DNA of 64,000 bases from Fratercula arctica (GCA_947846985.1 CANTUZ010000001.1:109137757-109201756); one strand, 5' to 3'. Numbered from the stretch's first letter, positions 38,279 to 51,312 are shown. Numbers and translations: made by a program. The notes: generated by a model not told the origin, from the sequence alone.

Positions 38279-38445
38279 TCCTGCCTACAGAATTCATGTT
38301 ACTAGTTTTTTGAGGAGCCATGAAAAGGGAGGTGTCTCTGTATTGCAAGCCTTGGGCTTTGTGTTTTGTACTTTTCATGTTTTTAGAAATCCATCTTAGC
38401 TATAGGCATTTTCTCCATTTTGCTGCTTTATTTCTTGTAACAAAA

Positions 38446-38462
38446 TTTTTTTTTTTTTTTTT
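38446..38462. repeat. T17 homopolymer
   Basis: Uninterrupted run of 17 T. Confidence 0.9.
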
Positions 38463-39305
38463 GATCCCATAGACCAGTAGCAAAAAGAGGTACCAGTATT
38501 ACTATTGCTGCAAGTAATTCCATGATCTTTGCTATTAGATCAGCAAGTGACCTTATACACAGAAAAAGGTTGCTCACACGCTGTTCCTTGTCTTACTACA
38601 AGCCTTCAGGGCTGCTTGTCACTATTATTTCTTCCTGGATGTGCAAATTGTTTCAGAAAGCCAATAACTGTCATAAGAAAATGCAAAATTCTTCTGTGCA
38701 GTGTGAATTTTTCAGGATTTTGCTCCTGTATTTCTTGTTTTGCTTACTTGTTTGCAATAAAATAGCTAAAATTAATAGTGCAAATATGTTTTCTAAGTAT
38801 GCATGATGTTTTCAAGGACTGGTGACTCCCAATATTTTGAGTATAAGAATATGGGGTTTTATAATTGATTTGTCCCTTTTGCTAACTGTTCCTCAAAACC
38901 TTTCCAAAACAGGTTTTTAACAAAATCAGACCATGTAATACAAAACTTGCATAAAGGAGCTTTAAGCTGTTATCTTTCATTTGTATTATGGAAAACATTT
39001 TAGACTTTTCTAGAGAAGTAGTATAAATGCAGAAGTTTAGTAATTTAACACAGATGCACTTTTATGATAAACTCAAAATGGAATGAAATATCCTAGAAAG
39101 TGGAGCAGTATGTCATTGTACAGCTCAGAAAGCTACTTTGTTTCATTTGCAGCAGGTGAAGTTACATGTTAAGGAGAGTGGCTACCCAGCCATACAATGC
39201 TTCCCTTAAAGAGCCGTGATTTGTAGCTTATTCAACCAGAAATTTCTTAAGACAAGGATAATAATTCTGAAAGCAAAGTACACAAAACCTGACCTACTAG
39301 CCTCC

Positions 39306-39327
39306 TTTTTTTTTTTTTTTTTTTTTT
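39306..39327. repeat. T22 homopolymer
   Basis: Uninterrupted run of 22 T. Confidence 0.9.
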
Positions 39328-41079
39328 CCTTTAAGCTTTTATCTCGTGATTCATCTGGGGGTGGGGTGAGGAGGAAGAATTCTATCTACTTCTCAGACAG
39401 ACTGTCATAATTTGTACTCGGAGTGCAGCAGATATACACTGCTACCTTTGCTATAGCACACAAGGCCATCAACAAGGGGCACAAATCTGAATAGAATGAA
39501 AAGGCGTTGTTGCTAGAAGTGCTTTGGTCCTTGACCTGCCTGAAACCTATTGGGAAGGAATGATGGGAAAGGGGGATGGAGAAGACAATTTCCACTTTTT
39601 CCCAGAAATGGTCATGTCTCTTTCCAACACTTATGTAGACACTGTGCTGCAGGGATAAATTGAGGAGGGATAAGAGAGAATTGACAACAAATTATTTTAT
39701 TTTGCTACCATTTCTGGAATATCTGTCCACCTGCAAAGTATCCCCCAGAGGTGTGTGGTTTTTATTGTCAAGACAGTTGTGCTTCATTCCTCAGATATAC
39801 TGATCTCCTGGAAAAGCTAGATCTTATTGTGAATGAGGACAGCTCTTCTTTGCCTGCTCCAGAATAAAGTTAATTGTAGAAATGTTTCAGTCCCTTTGTA
39901 CTGGGAGAGCTCTGAATAAGGATCCCATTTTAAGTTGGAAGCTAAGGATGTATTATTTATAAAGATGCATTAACTTAGTGCTTATCCCTTACCTCATTGG
40001 TAGGTATGGGTGAGATGAGGAATAAATTTCATTTTTATGCTTGGAACAAGTATAGGTTATGTGCAGAGTTACAGCCATTAGTTAACCTTCAACACTCCTT
40101 TCTAGGAAACACAGGGTTCTTTTTTTGTGCATGTCAACGTGACTCTGTTCATAAGATTGTAACCTTAATAATTAGAACATGTATGAAGGAAAAAAGCTGG
40201 GGAATAGGAGTTAGAATGAAAGCAGTAATGTGGGACGTATCTGGATTCTCAGTTCCATGTGCTAACCCAGATAAGATTTTTATTTATTTTTTTTATTATC
40301 AGAGAAAATAATATCTTTCCTTCTTAAAAAAGCATAGGTTTTTCCTTATTGCTCCTCTGTTCTCTCAGCATCTTGTATCTATTTCTGTGGCCACAACTCA
40401 TTTTCAAGTCCCTTGACAGAACTGACTTGTGTGCTCAGATTCTGCCCCTCCTGGCCATCGCACATCTTTTAGTTGGCTGAATCAGGTTGTGTTGCAGGCT
40501 GAGGCTCTGCCGCAGTGTTAAGAGGTCTGTTTGTGAAGAGAAACCACATAACGGGGTTCATGCTTTCCCAGGACTCTTCCCCAGTGTTCTTTCACCAGAG
40601 CTGATAAATCCAAAGCCTTGATGCTTTTCATTTTAGATTCAAGACTTAACTTAGCACTTTTTCTAGTGTAGTTATGCTAATTAAGGGTGCCCTTTTCATA
40701 GTGCTACTAACCCCCGATACATTTGGAGTTTTATTGGAGGAAAAAAACTTGTTACCATTTGACCAGGGAATAAGAATGCTGACAAAAGCATTCTTTTGCT
40801 GGGAAGAAATAAGCAAGCTTACAGTGGAATAAACTTAATCAGTGTAAATTTTAATAGCCAAATTTGAAAAGCAGATTTTGATCAGAAGCATTGTACTTTG
40901 CCATAAAGCAAAATTGTGCTTTTCAGCTGAAAATGCCCTGTCTTCAGCATTGTGTATGCCACTTCATATTTTGCTATTTTAAAAAATCCATTATTTTTCT
41001 TTTACTGCAAAGTGTACACTGAATTAAGATGCTTTATTAATTTCAGTATTGTCAGAATTTTAATCACCAGTACTTGAGG

Positions 41080-41099
41080 AAAAAAAAAAAAAAAAAAAA
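41080..41099. repeat. A20 homopolymer
   Basis: Uninterrupted run of 20 A. Confidence 0.9.
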
Positions 41100-43381
41100 G
41101 AAAATGATCTCCAGAAAATGAAAGCATTTGCAATGCAACTTTACCATGTTGATTTCTGGATAAGAAATAGAGTTGTAATATAATTTCACACCTTTGCAAG
41201 ATGTTTTTGTTGAGTGTTACTAAGTTTTGTATTACTTGCTTCTTTCCTTACAGAAGTATGTAATAAGCATAAAAAGTCTATACAATGAAAAAGCATGGAA
41301 ACTATTGCAAAATGGTTCAGCTCATGCACCTTAGCCCTGACTTGTAAACTACCGTGTTTCAGTCCTGAGTCTCAACTTTGGCGGAAACTGTTAATTGTCT
41401 CGTTGGTTCATGAGGTGGCTAAATGTCCACTAGGGATTAAGGCGAGATCACAAATCTCTTAACTCATGACCTCGGACAGACATGAATGTTGGCCTCCAGA
41501 GACAAAAGGCTAATACACAGCCCCACTACTGCCGTCTCCCCATCGTGATCTTGTCCTCAGTAAAACTGAGGATTATCAGTCCTTTGTGGTTTTTTAATGT
41601 TAGATATGTGTGAATACGGAGTAATTACATTGCAAAGAAAAATAAGAAAATATGGACCCAACAGCTGAAATAAGAAAAATGTATAAAACTTGGTTATGGG
41701 AACATGACTTCTACAGGTTTCTGACAATTCCATGTACTCGGATGAATCTCAGGAGATCAAGGCAATGACCTTTTACAGTTAACAAACAAAAAAAAAGCAC
41801 CTGAGCAAAACCCAGAATTTTGTCTGTGAGACTTTAATACTGAGCTTTTGAAACAGAGAACATGTTTTTTAAGAATCCTTATTCCTGGTAATAGGACTTA
41901 CAGTGGATCTTTAAATTTCTTGCAGTGTGATATCAGTAAGAGTGACTGGTAAAATGTGCTAAACAGAGACAGTAAAAGTCATAAATGACCTTTCTCTTTT
42001 TGAAAGGTGATGATTCAAAGCACAGCCACAGAAATGACTAATATCTTTGCTGAAATGGAGATGATGCTAATTACTTAGCAATGAATTGAACAAAAAATAT
42101 TTGGGAATTTTCACAGATGACATAACTTTAGCAAAGTTAGTAAAGTGTATTGTGTAAGACTTATTTGAGAACAAATTTTATAGTGAAATGAACACTAAAT
42201 TCAGTCAGAAATGGACAGAGGAGAGAAAATTTTAGATGATCCATTTCATTTTTCAGCAAATTTGCTTCCCTTTTTCAAGAAATAATAATTATAAAATATT
42301 TTAGCTTGTATGTTCCATGCAGAATTGATGGCTGCACTAATTCTGAAGATGATTAGTCTTCATTTTAAAATGTACAGTGAACTAAACAAAAAGGACAATT
42401 TACCAGGACTGTTGGATTGGAGATGATTTAACAGTTTGTAAGGAATTACATTCTAATATCTAGAATCTACCTAAGTGTTTTTACACAGCATGTGTTTTCC
42501 GTGGTGCAGAGGTACCACATAAGACCCTTATTGTATTTGCATGTCAATGTGTGGCTGTCCTGGAAGGGGAGGCCTACAGAGAGGGATTGTTGAACTGAGC
42601 CTGATCTGATCCCAGGTCCCATTGCAGCATGGGGGGATGTTGCTCCTTGTTTGGCATGAGGTAAGGCTGCAATTTAAACCAAAACAATGGGCATGCCTCT
42701 CTCATTTTTGCATTTAGAATGGCTGTCATGAGAAAGACTGCTGTGAATAGTAGAAGAGGCTTAAGGTAGCTATTAAAGATTTTTAGGTTGTTAGGTTGAA
42801 CGAGCTCTTTTGTCATTTAATGATGTTACTAATCTTGCAAGTCACTTTTTTAAAAATAAGAATGATTAGCAACTTGAGCCTTAATTTATGATTTAGGAAT
42901 TTACTGTATCTCTCGTAGTAGCAGAGAAAATAACTTCATTAAATATGAAGAGATCTTCTTGAAATGTTCAAAACATAATGACTGTGTTTCTAGGATCTTT
43001 AGGACATTTGCCAAACCAAAGCACTTCATCAGATCTGATTGCAATGGAAAGCAAGATTACAGACATTTCAAATTTAATGTTCAGGCTTTTGTATCATTTT
43101 TAAATTTGCATTTTTTTAATTAAAAAGTCGATTGTGATAATAATTTGTTTTCCTGTCAAGCACTGAAAACTGTCTGAATGGATGGTAAATTCCTTACAAG
43201 GAAACTGTGCTTTGTTTTCCCAAGGCTGCGTGTTCCCTTAAAGTTATGAATTTTCAAAGAAATCCCATATGGTTGCACTTACATTTTCTTAATGGAGGAT
43301 GGAGCCATCATGTCCTTGTAAAAATGAGATGAGCCTTGAGCAAGCCTGTTAGTTGTGCTAACAAGTCCATTTTGTTAATTC

Positions 43382-43400
43382 TTTTTTTTTTTTTTTTTTT
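43382..43400. repeat. T19 homopolymer
   Basis: Uninterrupted run of 19 T. Confidence 0.9.
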
Positions 43401-44169
43401 GACAGAACATTGTCTGAAGATTGTGAAAATAAATTGATGCAGGATGGATAGAGAGGTATCAGGCTCGACAGGAAAGCATTTAACCACATGATTAAGTCTG
43501 TTTTTACATATTAGAACATTTCCCATCCACCCCCTGCTTAATTTCAGGTCTATGATTTAATCTTTTAAAGTTCAGCATATGGTTATTCTTCCTAATTGGG
43601 TCTCTAGCTGAAGCTTCTGATGTATATATTTTGGCAGTGTTTCATTTCCCTGTGATGCTATGTTTTTGAAAATGCACATGTTTTGCCAGCACCTCTACGG
43701 TTTGTGCCTACTGTGTTCATAAATCTCACCACCCTTTATATGACAACTGAAAGGATAACTTTTGAGGAAGCATTCACGTGGTGACCAGAGCTTTTAGTGT
43801 GTATCTCTATTTTAATTTATGCTACTGTGTGCTGTAGACCTCAGAAGTTTAGAGAAAGATGTTTATAAGGTATGATGCAGATTCTGTTATTTTAATGAGG
43901 TACTACTCCTCTGGTATGTAAAATTGACATGAATATTTATGAATCAGACAAAAAAAATCTACTTGCCCACCTTTCATTACGTTGATGAAATTGTAATGAG
44001 ATTTCACTCGCCTGTCAAAAAGTTGCTTCCCTTGGATGTATTAGCAGAGAGAAATTTTGCAGCCCAGTTTTGCACACAGCTTATTGTCTGGGTTTTCTAT
44101 CCGAATAAGAAACTCTCCACTTTCCAACTGAGACTTCACGTAGGAACATTTTGTAGTTGGAAAAATTCA

Positions 44170-44570
44170 TTGTAGCTGCTGTACGCTGTCTGCGAGACAC
44201 GTGATAAGAAGGAAAGACATTTCAGACTGCGTTTAACTGCATGATACAAACGCCGTAAGCGCGTTGTGCTCCGGCCTCCTCCCTCCCCCGAGGCTGGTTA
44301 AGCCAAGATGACGGTGCGGTGCGAGCGCCTGCTCTTTAAGGCAGGGTGGGTGTTATCCTGATGAGTCAGGGGGCAGCCCACCGCTTGGCAGAGACAGTGG
44401 GTGATAAATGTCCAAAGCCCTCCAGGCTGACTACACATTTTTCATCATTAATCCGGCCTATTGTGAGCCGGTCACTCACATTGATTCCAACTAGAGGGCA
44501 TCATCTGCCGTTAAGAGGGTGATGACTCGCTAAAAATGAAGGCCTGAAACTAATCAAATATAGTTAGAGC
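44170..44570. promoter_or_regulatory. candidate regulatory island with CpG cluster
   Basis: About 11 CpG dinucleotides fall in 44221-44340, far above the surrounding density. Motifs in order: E-box CACGTG (44198-44203) joined to GATAAG (44203-44208); AAGATGACGG, close to a YY1-type site, near 44316; AP-1 consensus TGAGTCA (44362-44368); TAATCC (44449-44454), bicoid type. The right half (44400-44530) is unique and motif-rich. It could be an enhancer or a small promoter of a non-coding RNA. No open frame of note starts here. Confidence 0.4.
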
Positions 44571-47500
44571 CTTTGCTGGCAGCTTGCTTGGATTGCTCTA
44601 GGGCACTAATACGAAAGCGGCAGACATGTGGTCAGATCCCTTCAGGCACTGTGTGGCTTTGTACAGGAATGCAACGGTTTCCTTTGACAGCATGTCGTGT
44701 TATTACAGCTATTATTGACTCAAGTGCTGTTATGAGAAATTCTTCTGTCTCTTTTTGCAATTTTTTTCTGGTTCTTTTGCAATAAAAAAGCCAAAAAGAG
44801 GAGTGAATTTGGAACTATAATGTAACACCCATCCTGTCAAGCCAAGATCAGGCTAAATGATTGTGCTACAAAGAGAAAAGAATTCCCTCTGCAGAGAGAT
44901 CTTTGTCTGCCTATCGAAATCATCTGCCTGTCTCTCTTTCTATTTAGCTACTTATTTATCTATTTATCTGAAGGCTCCATTTCTTTTGTTTAAAAGTAGC
45001 ACATATGCGTGGCTTGATGCCTTATTCAGTGTTTGTCTTTGAATAGTTATAATTTGTTTGTATGGAATAAGTCCAGCTGAGAAGTAAAGGATGAAGATCT
45101 GTGTAAATCATAGCCTCAAGTGAAATTACAGATTTTACAGAAATTATAGAAATTACAGAGTTAGCGTGTTTGTAAGCAGCTTGTCCCTATTGCATAGCAG
45201 TGCGGTTTCCCCCCATGGTTTTCCTTCTTCACCTCACTGAGCATGTCTCTCCTCTAAAAGTTCACATCACTAGAGGTTCCCCTTGGAGGAATTTAACACT
45301 GCTGGAAGAGAGCCCTTTTCAAGAATGTATCCATTGTTGGCAGGAGGCTTTCCAAGAGTCCGCACTGCTGGCAGGGGGGCCCACCCCTCCTGGAATTGTT
45401 TTCTGGGGTTCTCCTACTGAGAGTTCATGTTGGAGAAAGTCAGCATGTTTAATTGGTAGCTCATAAAGCTCTCTTGTTGTTAAATGCTTTGACCACAGTA
45501 AAATGTTTGTAAATAGGTCGGGCAGCGTTCTACTTTTGTTTTTATTACAAGATGTGCAAATCATGCCTAGTGGCAACTTTTCAGAATGTGAAGCTGTAGC
45601 TCACTTTAAGCATTGATTTAGTCCTCTTTTAAGCAAGTTCAGCTTCCAGGTCATGTTTTCTTAGAAAGCTGTTTATGCTACAGGAGTAACCACTTTATGT
45701 TGGGAAGAATCACTGAGAGTGCCAGTCTTGGCCATTCATTTAGGCATAATGCATTGATGAAGTGGTCTACTAAAAAAACCCCAAACAACAAAAAGCCTCC
45801 CCCCCAAAAAACACCAACACAAAGCGAAACAATACCCAAGGCTGGTTTCCTCAAAAACCGGGACAGCTGTTGATTGGAGCTGAGGGGCGAGAGGAAATTC
45901 CCTGCTGCAGGCTTTCTTAGCTTCAAACAATCTCATTGAAAGCAAGCTAATTGAGGAGCACCAAATCTGCTTTGTGACTGGAATCAGCACATGCTGGGGA
46001 GGAGCAGTCAGGGAATTTGCTTCACAAATGCACTACTGCTCTAAACATGAATATAGATGCAGCCTAAGGGTCAGATTTTTGAAAGGATAAGATGGACTTA
46101 GAAAACCATCTCACACTGAACTCATCTAGGCTGCAAGCTTTTTCTGCTAACCCAGAAGTTTCAGTGCCTTTACCTGTGCTGCTGCTGTGACAACTGTCTT
46201 CAAAGATCTGAAGCAGTATAGGAAGAAAATGGTCTCCATGAGGGCTTTACTGCAATTATGGATTTTACCCAGGAAAACACAACATAATTCAATTACTTAT
46301 GGGACAATTCACATTTTTAAAAGCAAAAGCAGGTCCTTCTGTACTTCTTCGGATCATTTAGTTTTGTGTAACGACCATTCAGGGAACCCCACATTTGAAT
46401 AAAAAAGGTTAGAATTCTTGGCTGATACATATCAATTTCAGTGATACATTTATTTTCAGAATCCCAAACATACCTTTTATGGAAATATTTGTTGTTTGCA
46501 TAACAGGTATCCTGATAAGCTATATAAAGAGTTTCCCAGTTCTTCTAACATTTTATTTCATTTTCCTTTGTCAAATCCAGATATTGTTAATTCAGAGCAA
46601 AGTATATTCATGTTCTATGCTGTTGGGTTTCTTAAACCACTCTCTTAGGTTTTGCTTCTTGTTTTATTGTTTTAACATTGCAGATGGTTGAGTATTTTTT
46701 AACATAGTTTATGACATCTTGGTAATTTAATTCAGAGAATTTTATATGCATTTCTTGTCTATTCAGCATCTTCAATAAAGTGAGCTATTTTAATTTCTCC
46801 TACCCACAAGTAAACTAATGGTATATTACTTTACTCACATACTCAGAAGCCAAGGAAAGATTTTACAAATAATATCAAAGAGGAGAGAAGTCAGCCGGCT
46901 GTGAAATTACTGATCATCTGGATTTTCCCTCTAGTTTTGACTGCATATAGTGAACTGGAATAAATGCATTTTCTGCAGTATACAGCACTTCTACCTTATA
47001 GTAGGTTATACCAATTTGCTTCTGTTGATTACATGTCCATCTTACTAGAGCAGAAGTAGTGTACTGGATGGTTTGTAGCATATTTTCTAGTGAACCTTCA
47101 GGAGAATTTATATGGGACAGGAGAGGGGAAAGTCCTTGTTAATGTGTATTTGCCCTTAATGTTCTTAAGAAAAATACTCTGACAAAAGACTTATCTTCTA
47201 AAAATGGAAATAACCTTTCTTTGTAGTGTTTTAATACAAATAGACCCTACAAAATAGCTGATGCGTAATATTCCTTTCACACTTTACAGTAGTATATAAT
47301 GAAATGAAGTGATCTTTTCTGGAATGTTCAGGAGTACACTGCATGTATTAAACCTTCACTTCAGTTGCTGATTGGGAAGGAATGAGCTCAGTCATCTAAC
47401 AAAGTCGATCAGATAAGCAGAGCTAAGCCTTTCTTAAAGGAGTCGGGCTTTAGGAAGTTATAAATAAGGGAGCCTCAAGACTGATCTGTCATCATGCTTG

Positions 47501-47695
47501 TGTCAGGTTTTGGCTGCCCTGTATTACATATGCAAAGGGTGATTGACTATGTATATGATGAAAGGGGAGTTTATCAAAATATCTGTGACCCTGTGACAAC
47601 AAATACTTCAAGGCTAATTTTAGAGTGAGTGGTATGTTTATAATAAAACGGGTGAGATACTGTGCTGTGGTCTCAGTCTAGCATGGCCCTTAAGA

Positions 47696-47707
47696 AGCAA
47701 AAAAACA

Positions 47708-47739
<32 letters not shown>

Positions 47740-47775
47740 ACAAAAAAACCCCAAAACAACACAACACCAAAACGC
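47696..47775. repeat. A-rich low-complexity tract with CCCC interruption
   Basis: A runs separated by single C, including A15 at 47726-47740, then AAAAAAACCCCAAAAC. No gene-like sequence on its left that would make it a processed-pseudogene tail. Confidence 0.8.
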
Positions 47776-50700
47776 TTCCCTTAAGAAGAGGTTGATATTT
47801 TGTAGGCTGGCAGCTGCATTCATTGTATATAGAGACTGTACTGTTTCCTTAGTGGTAAAGCCAAGGTAAAACTGCTTTAAAACAGCCCCTGTTGCTGATG
47901 TCTAAAATAGCGTGGTGCGGGGCTTGGTTGGTTGATTACTCTTTTGGTGGGTTATTTCAGCAGTTCAGAGCACAGCTTCATCATGTCCCCAAACAATTCC
48001 TCTGGCAAAACTGGGGGAGGCAGCACAAGTAACAGGAGGACATTGCTGGAAGAAGGTGTAATGAGGACTTTGGAAACTGGCATTGTGGGCAGAGAAAATA
48101 CAAGGTCAAATTTCACTCTGCTGTACTTGAAGTTAAGTATGTGCTCAAATATTTTGCTATTCTGGAGTCTGTATTGAGTCACTTTGTACATGTTGCTGCT
48201 TGAAACAGTAAAGAACTGATGACTGCAGTGACACAGCTCTTTAGTTTTTAATGCTGTGTTTGTTTTGGAGCATGTTTAGATTAAATTTGTAAGTTAAGTT
48301 AGGTTAAATGTTAGTTTGAAATATTATAACCTTTTCAAGCAAGCTTTGGCTTTCTGTGCCTCCTTTCCAGTTCTGTGACATGCAAGGGGTTCTCCCTAGG
48401 CCCTTGGCAGTATTCTGCACTCGTTATTTGTTTTGCATGGATAAAGGGAGGTTGTGCAAACACTGAGGATACTCTTGTGTGCTCATATAAAGCAATTGTG
48501 TCTGTGCTGTGATGCTGGTGGACCATTCTTTTGGTGAGGAGTAAGGTGTGATTTTGCAGCACCCCAGTGACACTTAGAGGCTGTGGCAGGCTCTAGGGGC
48601 TTTGCCAACATGTTCTTTCCTGCTGCAGTGCCCACAGCAGATTTCCCCAACTGAGATATCTCCTCATGAGGAGGTCTCTGTTAGCTTGGATGGATCTCCT
48701 GGTGGAACTGATTCTGTGACCATGTGCTAACCTGTCTGAGGCAAAATCAGCTACCTTAGCTTGAACTGTTTAGGTCTTTGTCAGGCTGACTTAATTTGAC
48801 TGAAATGTCTTAGAGAACTGTGACACCATCTGTACCGCTAGAATCAGAAAACCGGACCTGTAGAGTGGGGTGCAAGCTGGTCATAATGGTGTCTTTTGGC
48901 CCACACAGCCATCGGCAGGAAAGGATGCGAGAACAGTGCCTGAAGTCACCCTTATGTGCTGTTCAGTGCATCAGAAGTGTTGGATACCAGAGAACTCCTT
49001 TTGCATTATTTTATTCTAAAACATCAATATTTTTATGGTGAAGAAAATAACTTTTTTTCCCGTAGCAGAGCAAAGGTGTAGCTTTTGTCGTGTGTTTTTT
49101 GCCTGCTGGAACCACAGCTTTCATTCCTCTGCATAAGCCTTTACTTTTTTTTTTTTTTTCCATGCCTTTTGCATAGTCAGACTTTAGCCCAATTGCAAGT
49201 GTTGCATAGTATTGACGACACATCAGCTACATTGTCCAGCTGAAACTATCTTTCCAGAAGAGAAAGTGTAACATCTAGGTAGCCTAATTAGTCAGAGCAG
49301 TGGTTATGAAGGCGGGGATGTGTCAGGAACCTCATGCCAGCAGTTGTTGCCTCATGTGGTTTTAAACCAGCTTCATAATCTGCATGATTAGAGGAAGCAT
49401 TTTTCCTGTCTGTGGAGTGTAGACAAGAGAGATGCTCTGTGGCTGTATTAGAGAGAGTGACTCTAGAGGAAAGGGCATATTTCCTCCTGGCTGTACGCAT
49501 ACATCATATTATATGATATTTGGACCAGATAAATTTCCTCAGAAAGTGGCTTTTCAGGGACATAGGCAATTTGGCACCGAAGAAACAGAAAAAATTAATT
49601 ACCTTTTGTCCCCTGTATCATCCACATGCTCATGCTTGGATTTTGAGAAGTCCCATTTGTGCATAACACGTTAATATGACGTGCAAATTTGTTGTGTTTT
49701 AATCTATTCTGGTGTGTTTGCAGTAAAACAACAAAAGCTGGTAATGGAATGCAGTGATTCCTAGCACAGTGAGTCATAGGATATAATAATTTTCCATTGT
49801 GTCAGCAAACATTCTGTCATAACAGATGTTTTGATTACATTTTTACATGTTCAGTAGGTAGATATTGGTTTTGTTAAAACTGTTATCTTTCAAGCTGTGT
49901 CTTTATATGACCATAACACTCAGTATCTGACTGTAGGCCCAAGGCCATGCATCTTCTAAAGTTTACGTGTGTCTTGATATGTCTGTGGAGAATGAAAGGT
50001 CAATATACATTTGCAACTTTTTTGTATGCATATAGTGTGGCTGCTGGAGCCAAAGCGTCGGTGTTATAGAGGAAATTTTATTAAGATAGTCACACTGAGA
50101 AAGAAAATATGGGTGGCAGTGGTACATTCAGGCTGTGTGATGAACAGTACATTTTGCAGGTGTAGAACTGAGCAGTCCTGCCATCTTTGGCACACAAACC
50201 CCTGAGGTGGAAGGGTGATACAGCTTCCCACCAGCTTGTTAGAAGACTTCTCCATGCTATCTGTTCAGTTTTCATATTGAGCAGGAACACACCAGGATTG
50301 TGTAAAGTTGCCATATAAGATACATTTTTTGATTGAGTGTTCTTACATTGCAGTTTTGATTAACAGCCACGCTTACTCGAAAGCTCTGAGGAAATGGAGA
50401 GCCTCAATGTCTTGCAGGATCTACATGTTTAGTCTTTGTGCTGCTCCCTCCTCTCCCCCCATCCCACTAGAGATTAGATTTTCAAAGTTTTTATGCATCT
50501 TTGCATTATTCAGCTGGCTCAAATGTACCACATTCCAGGGAGGAGCTCAGTTTGTGCACATGAGCCTGAGGACCAACACCTGCACCTTCACATCCTTCCT
50601 GGTCTTGAGCTGTGCCAAGCATTGATAGGTAACTTGAAGGCAGACAAGTAATGGTGCAGGGTGAAAGGCAGAATTTAGTCAGTTGTGTGTAGATAATAAT

Positions 50701-50810
50701 AAAATAAAATGTTTCCTTTAAAACCTTTATATGCGTTTTAAATAAAATTTCAATTTTTTTTTCTCTTTTCTGTGTTAGTAGGCTGTGACTGTTCTGTCTC
50801 AGACGAGTAC

Positions 50811-50828
50811 TTTTTTTTTTTTTTTTTT
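50811..50828. repeat. T18 homopolymer
   Basis: Run of 18 T, about 36 bases left of the CR1 3' end. Confidence 0.9.
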
Positions 50829-50864
50829 AATGTGAAGTATCCTTCTTTTGTAACTACACGGAAT

Positions 50865-51199
50865 GACAGAATCACAGAATGGTAGGGGTTGGAAGGGACC
50901 TCTGGAGGTCATCTAGTCCAACCCCCCTGCCAGAGCAGAGTCACCTAGAGCAGGCTGCACAGGAACGTGTCCAGGCGGGTTTGGAATGTCTCCAGAGACG
51001 GAGACTCCACCACTTCTCTGGGCAGCCTCTTCCAGTGCTCTGCTACCCTCAAAGTAAAGAAGTTCCTCCTCGTGTTTCAGTGGAACTTGCTATGTTCAAG
51101 TTTGTGCCCGTTACCTCTTATCCTGTTGCCGGACAGCACTGAAAAGAGCCTGGTGCCCGGCAACAGGACAAGAGGTAACGGGCACAAACTTGAACATAG
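50865..51199 (-). mobile_element. CR1 LINE 3' end with terminal fold-back
   Basis: Read on the minus strand this is the 3' untranslated end of a CR1 retrotransposon, ending on the + strand side at AGAATCACAGAAT (octamer repeat) and GGTTGGAAGGGACCTCTGG. It is more complete and less diverged than the copy at 11849. The 5' side is abnormal: 51090-51132 is repeated in inverted orientation at 51157-51199 (43 bp, one mismatch) around a 24-base spacer of normal CR1 sequence. The retained body is about 290 bases, without any reverse-transcriptase sequence. Long frames crossing it are not coding. Confidence 0.92.
51090..51199. repeat. 43-bp inverted repeat (CR1 fold-back)
   Basis: Left arm 51090-51132, right arm 51157-51199, 42 of 43 positions complementary, spacer 51133-51156. 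Confidence 0.9.
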
Positions 51200-51245
51200 G
51201 ACTACTCTTACTTTAATTCTCCAGGCTGAACTAATGCATTATGGG

Positions 51246-51312
51246 GGAAAAAAAAAAAAAACAACAAACAAACAAAAACACAAAAAAAAACCCCAAAAAA
51301 CCAAACAAACCA
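51246..51312. repeat. A-rich low-complexity tract with CCCC interruption
   Basis: A14, then CAACAAACAAACAAAAAC-like steps and AAAAACCCCAAAAAACC. Starts 46 bases right of the fold-back. Confidence 0.8.

Larger units (their letters stand above)
38011..44169. other. unique A+T-rich DNA with many homopolymers
   Basis: No gene recognised. Holds A24 (38255-38278), T17 (38446-38462), T22 (39306-39327), A20 (41080-41099) and T19 (43382-43400). Confidence 0.6.
44571..50864. other. unique non-coding DNA with A/C-rich tracts
   Basis: No supported gene. Contains three near-copies of GAAATTACAGA at about 45122-45160, A/C-rich tracts at 45769-45830 and 47696-47775, a T14 run near 49146, T18 at 50811-50828, and a palindrome CTCCTCATGAGGAG at 48660-48673. 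The stretch 45905-46010 has somewhat regulatory-looking texture (AGCTAATTGAG, AATCAGCA). Confidence 0.55.

Noticed and set aside
47696..47775. A-rich tract as tail of a processed pseudogene
   Set aside because: No gene-like or mRNA-like sequence precedes it on either strand.
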